Source: Medicago truncatula
Taxonomy: Eukaryota > Streptophyta > Magnoliopsida > Fabales > Fabaceae
Assembly: GCF_003473485.1 (NCBI RefSeq)
Contig: NC_053048.1
Span: 52,139,755-52,203,754, forward strand
Direction: 5' to 3'
DNA length: 64,000 bases
In this document: positions 60,201 through 64,000 of the stretch, piece by piece
Layout of the letters: each line of letters begins with the position of its first letter
Position numbering within the stretch: the stretch's first letter is position 1
Notes under the pieces: model-generated
Databases searched by the model: none
What the model was told of the DNA's origin: nothing
The model's input: only the letters and a program-made list of their open reading frames with translations
Position numbers and translations under genes: made by a program

Positions 60201-63200
60201 TGATGTAGAAAAATATTTGGCATTCTCACTCCGTAAAATTCGAATTGTTTTACCAGATTGGGTCTTTATCTCTGAACAAAACGTTTGAAAGGCACCAAAT
60301 AATTATGAACGATCCTTCAATAAGGTGATCCAGGTGCATCTAGAGAAATCATCAATGAAAGTGACATAATATTTGTATCCCAAAGTAGACGACAGGCGAC
60401 TTGTAACACCTCGTTATCCCAAACAATTAAATAATAAATATGACATCCGAGTTTAACACCAAAACGGTCATGTCACACTACTTTTCAAAATTTCTTAAAT
60501 AGAATATAAAATTATTTAATTTAACATTAATAAACTGCAGCGGAATGGTTTTCATTAAATAACAACATCAACATCAATGTTTAATACTCCACTAAATAAT
60601 CCTGGTATAGAAACCTCATCAAAATAATTCAACAATCAAATAAAGGGCTACATCAGCATGTTCCAAAAATTTGATACCATAAGGAATGAAAATAAATAAG
60701 TAATCTCATCCCGTACGTATCAGAGCCCTAGACACTTGAGCCACCATCTACTACTCAGGATTACCTGCAAGTTACCCATAGGAAGGGCAACATTTCCAAG
60801 CAGAAGGAGTGAGATTCACAACAATAATAATAGATATAGAATTCCTCAATTGAATCTAATACCCTAACATAATAATAATTATTCAATATAAATATATATT
60901 TCATAATCAACAACATCAACAATAATGGTAATTACAACCAACAACAACGACTCATGCAACTACTCGACAACACCGCTAAGACTCCTCGACAATGCACATG
61001 CATGTGGGACCAATTTACAGGGCAGAAGCCCTCACCGAATTTTGAATGGTTAAAGCATTCATCAGGGCATAAACCCTCACCAATTTGAACAATAAAGTGT
61101 TCCAGGACATGAGACCTCCCGCTTTGAACGACAAGGCGTTCCAGGGCATGAGCCCTCCCGCTTTATATGTTATGCAATGGACTCCACTTGTGTATATCTA
61201 CATACAACTTAACAATGCATATATATATATGACTTACAACTCCACAATTCAACAACATGTATGATTTAATTAATGTAAACATACATCACAGTCATCAACA
61301 GATCATCATAATCAATCCAACAATTCAAGAAAATACACAATCAATCATAATCATGCTCAGACATCAAGATCATTCAATTAAATAACAATCAGCTTCAGAA
61401 CTGGGCAACTCGCCTCGCGAGCTCATCTGCTCGCTATGGCGAACTCAGGAAATGGGTTACTCGCCGTGGCGAGTACGAGGCGAACGAGAAAAATGGTTCT
61501 CTCGGGAGTTTTGACATTTTTCTCACTAAATCTTCATTTTTAAGTTCCCTATTCATCCTTTTAATTTAAAAATTGTCCCAATCCTCTCTAAAATCATCTA
61601 GGCACTCAAAACTAACCAATATACACCTTATAACAACAATCTGAAAATCAAGGTTCTCACTCACTAACTCGCCATGGCGAGTGGTTCTGCTCGCGAGGCG
61701 GGCTATGAAGATTGCTCACTCGCGAGACGAGACAAGCTACTCGTCGAGGCGAGCGATGAATATCAGTACGGGCAGAATGCAGGTTTTTCCCAAAAATCCC
61801 GATTTCCTCAATTTCACTCCCCAAATCAGTTTACAGATATGAAACTAAATGTTGTATGCAACCAGAACCTATTTCTAACATCAAAACAGTAATTCCTACA
61901 CTCAATTCACCCAAAAACCAAGAATTCAACTTAAACCCCAAAATTCCCAATTTCTACCATAAACCTGTTAAACCAAAATCAGAATTAAACATCTATACTA
62001 CTGAAGCAAACCTCACCCTTACCTTAATTCAGATGAACAAAAGCACAAAAATCTGGTTCACTTGGCTCTGCTTGGCTCTTCTCCCTTTTTCTCCCAAAAG
62101 CTCTGTTTGCACGTAAAAGCAGTTCTGACTATTTCTTTTCCTAACTCCCAATACATAACTCCCCTTTATTTCATTTAACTCCCCCTTAATTCTATTAATT
62201 TCTAATTAAATCCCCAACCTCCAAAATAATAATAATTCCCACTTATTCTAATTAATATTAAAATAAACCATATAATAAAATATAACACACCACATATCAA
62301 CAGTAATTATTTAAAATCATATAAAAGACTCTAAATAAATCATAAATAAATAAATAACGACTAGGGCGTTACACGACTAGGACCCCAAACATCAGAATGG
62401 ATGATATCAAAGGGAGACATTGATCTTTTATTGACACGACTTGGAAAAGATACTCTGACATGTTTGCCAAGCTGACATGATTCACAATCCAATGACTTTA
62501 AATGTGAAAGGTGAGGAATTAATACCTTTAACTTATCCAAACTTGGATGACCCAAACTACGATGAATGATATCTGGAGATGCAGAAACACCACAAATGGT
62601 GGATGGATGAGAATGGAGATAATAGAGACCCTGTGATTCAAATCCTGTTCCAATTGTCTTTCCCGTACTTCGGTCTTGTATAAGAGTCGGAAGAAAATGT
62701 TATAGAACAATTGAGAGATTGAGCAAGTTTACTGAGATCAAATTAAAAGGACTTCTAGGTATGAATAACACCTAATTCAATGATAGAGATGGCAGAGGAG
62801 AAGCTTGACCAATACCAGTAACTTGTGCCTTAGAACCATTAGCAACAGTAATGTTGTGAGGTATCTTTGGAGGTGACAAATTAGAGATAAGAGAGGGATC
62901 ACCAACAACATGATCAGAAGCACCAGAATCTAAAACCCATGATCCAGTAGAGTGAGATAAGCACACTGTAGAATTGATGAAATGAGCCAATGTGGCTAAA
63001 GAGGAAACTGGTTGGATCGCCATTAAACAACACGAAACAAAAACCAGGACGGTTCCTTTTGGACACCAAACGACTGAATTGAGAAAAAAATGATGCTAAT
63101 AAAAATATAGGGATAGCCTTGACAGTGACTGAACCCAAAGACAAAACTAGGATTTCAGAACCATGCTCTGGATACCATCTTAAGACTGAAAATATGTTTT

Positions 63201-64000
63201 TTCATATCAAATTATGTGGGGAGAATGTACATTTATATGGGTAGGAGTCTCCTAGTTAATCCCTAATTAATAAGGAAGATTAATCAATACAATCAATACA
63301 ATAAATAGTGAAGTTAAAACTAAATAGTCACAACTTTTGAATATCTCAACAATTATAAATAATTGTTATAGTTTAGTGTATCATCAATCATATCAAACCT
63401 TAATCAAGTTATTCATCTTTTTCTACACACTTTATATAAACACTATAACTTCAATAACTTTGTTTCAAACTAATTAAGTGAATGTATTTTTGCCATTCTT
63501 TGGTGACACAACCATGTAGGTATGTCTTTACAACTGACCCCAGAGGAGGATTGAAACTCTGGAGGTTGCCTGACCCTTCACAATCTAATAGTCAGAACTC
63601 CATGAGGGATATTGTGTCACATGCAGCAGAATTCATATCAAGTTATGGAATGCGGATAATGTGTTTGGATGCATGCTTGGAGGAAGAGGTATTCATCTTC
63701 TCCGTTTTTATTTTTTTATCTTGTTGGGGGTGAGTTATGTTCGGTATTGCTTTGATGGAACCTGACTTTGTAAACAATTAAAATACCATTTTATCAAAAA
63801 CTTCTTTTATGTAAAGGTCGGCCCTGACATTGTTCAACAACTAATTGTGAGGAACAGCGTTATTGCTCTAAACTGTTTTTAATTTTGGCCTTTTAATTTT
63901 AACTGACTTATAATTTAAAAAGAGAATCTCATTTGGAATCTGGATATGTTTTTGCAGGTCCTAGCATGTGGAGATCTACGTGGAAATATGGTTTTGTTTC
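52519..64000 (+). CDS. WD40-repeat protein, WDR6-like (5' part; runs off the window)
   Basis: Exons 52519-52642, 52722-52972, 53370-53487, 53582-53664, 54123-54331, 54421-54535, 55355-55437, 56013-56213, 56359-56718, 63520-63688 and 63958 onward all join in frame at GT..AG sites. The protein starts [22 protein letters not shown] and has recurring WD-type blades: [74 protein letters not shown] and [12 protein letters not shown]. This pattern is that of plant homologues of WDR6/Rtt10, which in animals and yeast partners a tRNA 2'-O-methyltransferase (FTSJ1/Trm7). The family call is from memory. Intron 9 (56719-63519, 6.8 kb) is enlarged by a copia insertion and its nested LTR. No coding break is seen. 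Confidence 0.85.
56987..57164. repeat. Tandem duplication, 91-bp period, in intron 9
   Basis: Two almost identical units (tataccaagttaagcataat ... cctagtgttttcttc), at about 56987-57074 and 57078-57164. Confidence 0.9.
57620..63351 (-). mobile_element. Ty1/copia LTR element, broken, with a nested solo LTR
   Basis: LTRs of 174 bp at 57620-57793 and 63178-63351 differ by eye at only 2 positions. The element is flanked by a 5-bp duplication, attat (57615-57619, 63352-63356). On the minus strand, a primer-binding site similar to TGGTATCAGAGC adjoins the right LTR, and a purine-rich tract adjoins the left one. Between them, in Ty1/copia order, are protease-type ([10 protein letters not shown]), pre-integrase, integrase, reverse transcriptase ([11 protein letters not shown]) and RNase H regions. 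No clear gag is visible, and the coding part is broken in several places. The near-identical LTRs suggest insertion well under a few million years ago. Confidence 0.92.
60402..62373 (-). mobile_element. Solo LTR (Ty3/gypsy type) nested in the copia element
   Basis: Starts TGTAACACCTCG, ends GGGCGTTACA, and is flanked by the 5-bp duplication cgact (60397-60401, 62374-62378). 1972 bp with no coding capacity recognised. A motif near one end (ctgcagcgga) is the reverse complement of one near the right end of the LTR at 44144 (ccgctgcg), suggesting opposite orientation of related families. It interrupts the copia element and must be younger than it. Confidence 0.85.

Noticed and set aside
61674-62116. 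Overlapping plus-strand frames in the nested LTR at 60402
   Set aside because: Low-complexity translation of LTR palindromes and AT-rich DNA; no known domain.

Overview
This window is AT-rich, intron-bearing eukaryotic DNA from a plant, almost certainly a legume and probably a Medicago/Trifolium relative. The best evidence for a legume is a decayed leghemoglobin gene (36380-38992, minus strand), together with plant-type Helitron, MULE, hAT-like and LTR elements. All gene models were read by hand from reading frames and GT..AG junctions; none has been checked against transcripts or databases.

Region by region. (1) 0.7-14.63 kb: a Helitron whose 3' end is unmistakable (7-bp hairpin 14603-14620, then CTAG at 14628-14631). 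It carries an intact 9-exon Rep/helicase gene (1590 aa), an intact 10-exon RPA70-like gene (526 aa) and probably a 4-exon B3-domain gene (273 aa), all on the plus strand. Between RPA and Rep/Hel lie antisense pieces of host genes, one recognisable as isoamylase 3, and that piece is bracketed by perfect 84-bp direct repeats. (2) 14.6-28.7 kb: a tandem family of short-chain dehydrogenase/reductases. Two copies are intact (16757-17716, 20103-21044), one is frameshifted (27423-28358) and one is a 3' relic (about 28520-28670). They are separated by a LINE tail, SINE-like pieces and a broken Ty3/gypsy fossil (about 21705-26001). (3) 30.46-31.34 kb: an 882-bp foldback element with a 9-bp target duplication, in the upstream region of a complete HEL2/ZNF598-type E3 ligase gene (31565-35401, 826 aa). 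(4) 36.4-39.1 kb: the leghemoglobin pseudogene with an 847-bp inverted-repeat element in its second intron. (5) 39.4-49.6 kb: a small foldback element, a 5'-truncated LINE with target duplication, and next to it a full-length MULE (41821-49533, 9-bp target duplication) whose transposase continues into an OTU-type cysteine protease domain. A 3.65-kb solo LTR sits inside the MULE. (6) 50.2-51.9 kb: a hAT-like non-autonomous element. (7) 52.5 kb to the window end: the 5' part of a WD40 gene resembling WDR6. Its 6.8-kb ninth intron holds a Ty1/copia fossil, which itself holds a solo LTR.

The host genes appear to be ordinary plant functions: redox metabolism, ribosome-associated quality control, a tRNA-modification-associated WD40 protein and a lost nodule globin. 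The most unusual parts are the apparently intact three-gene Helitron with captured host DNA and the MULE-OTU fusion.
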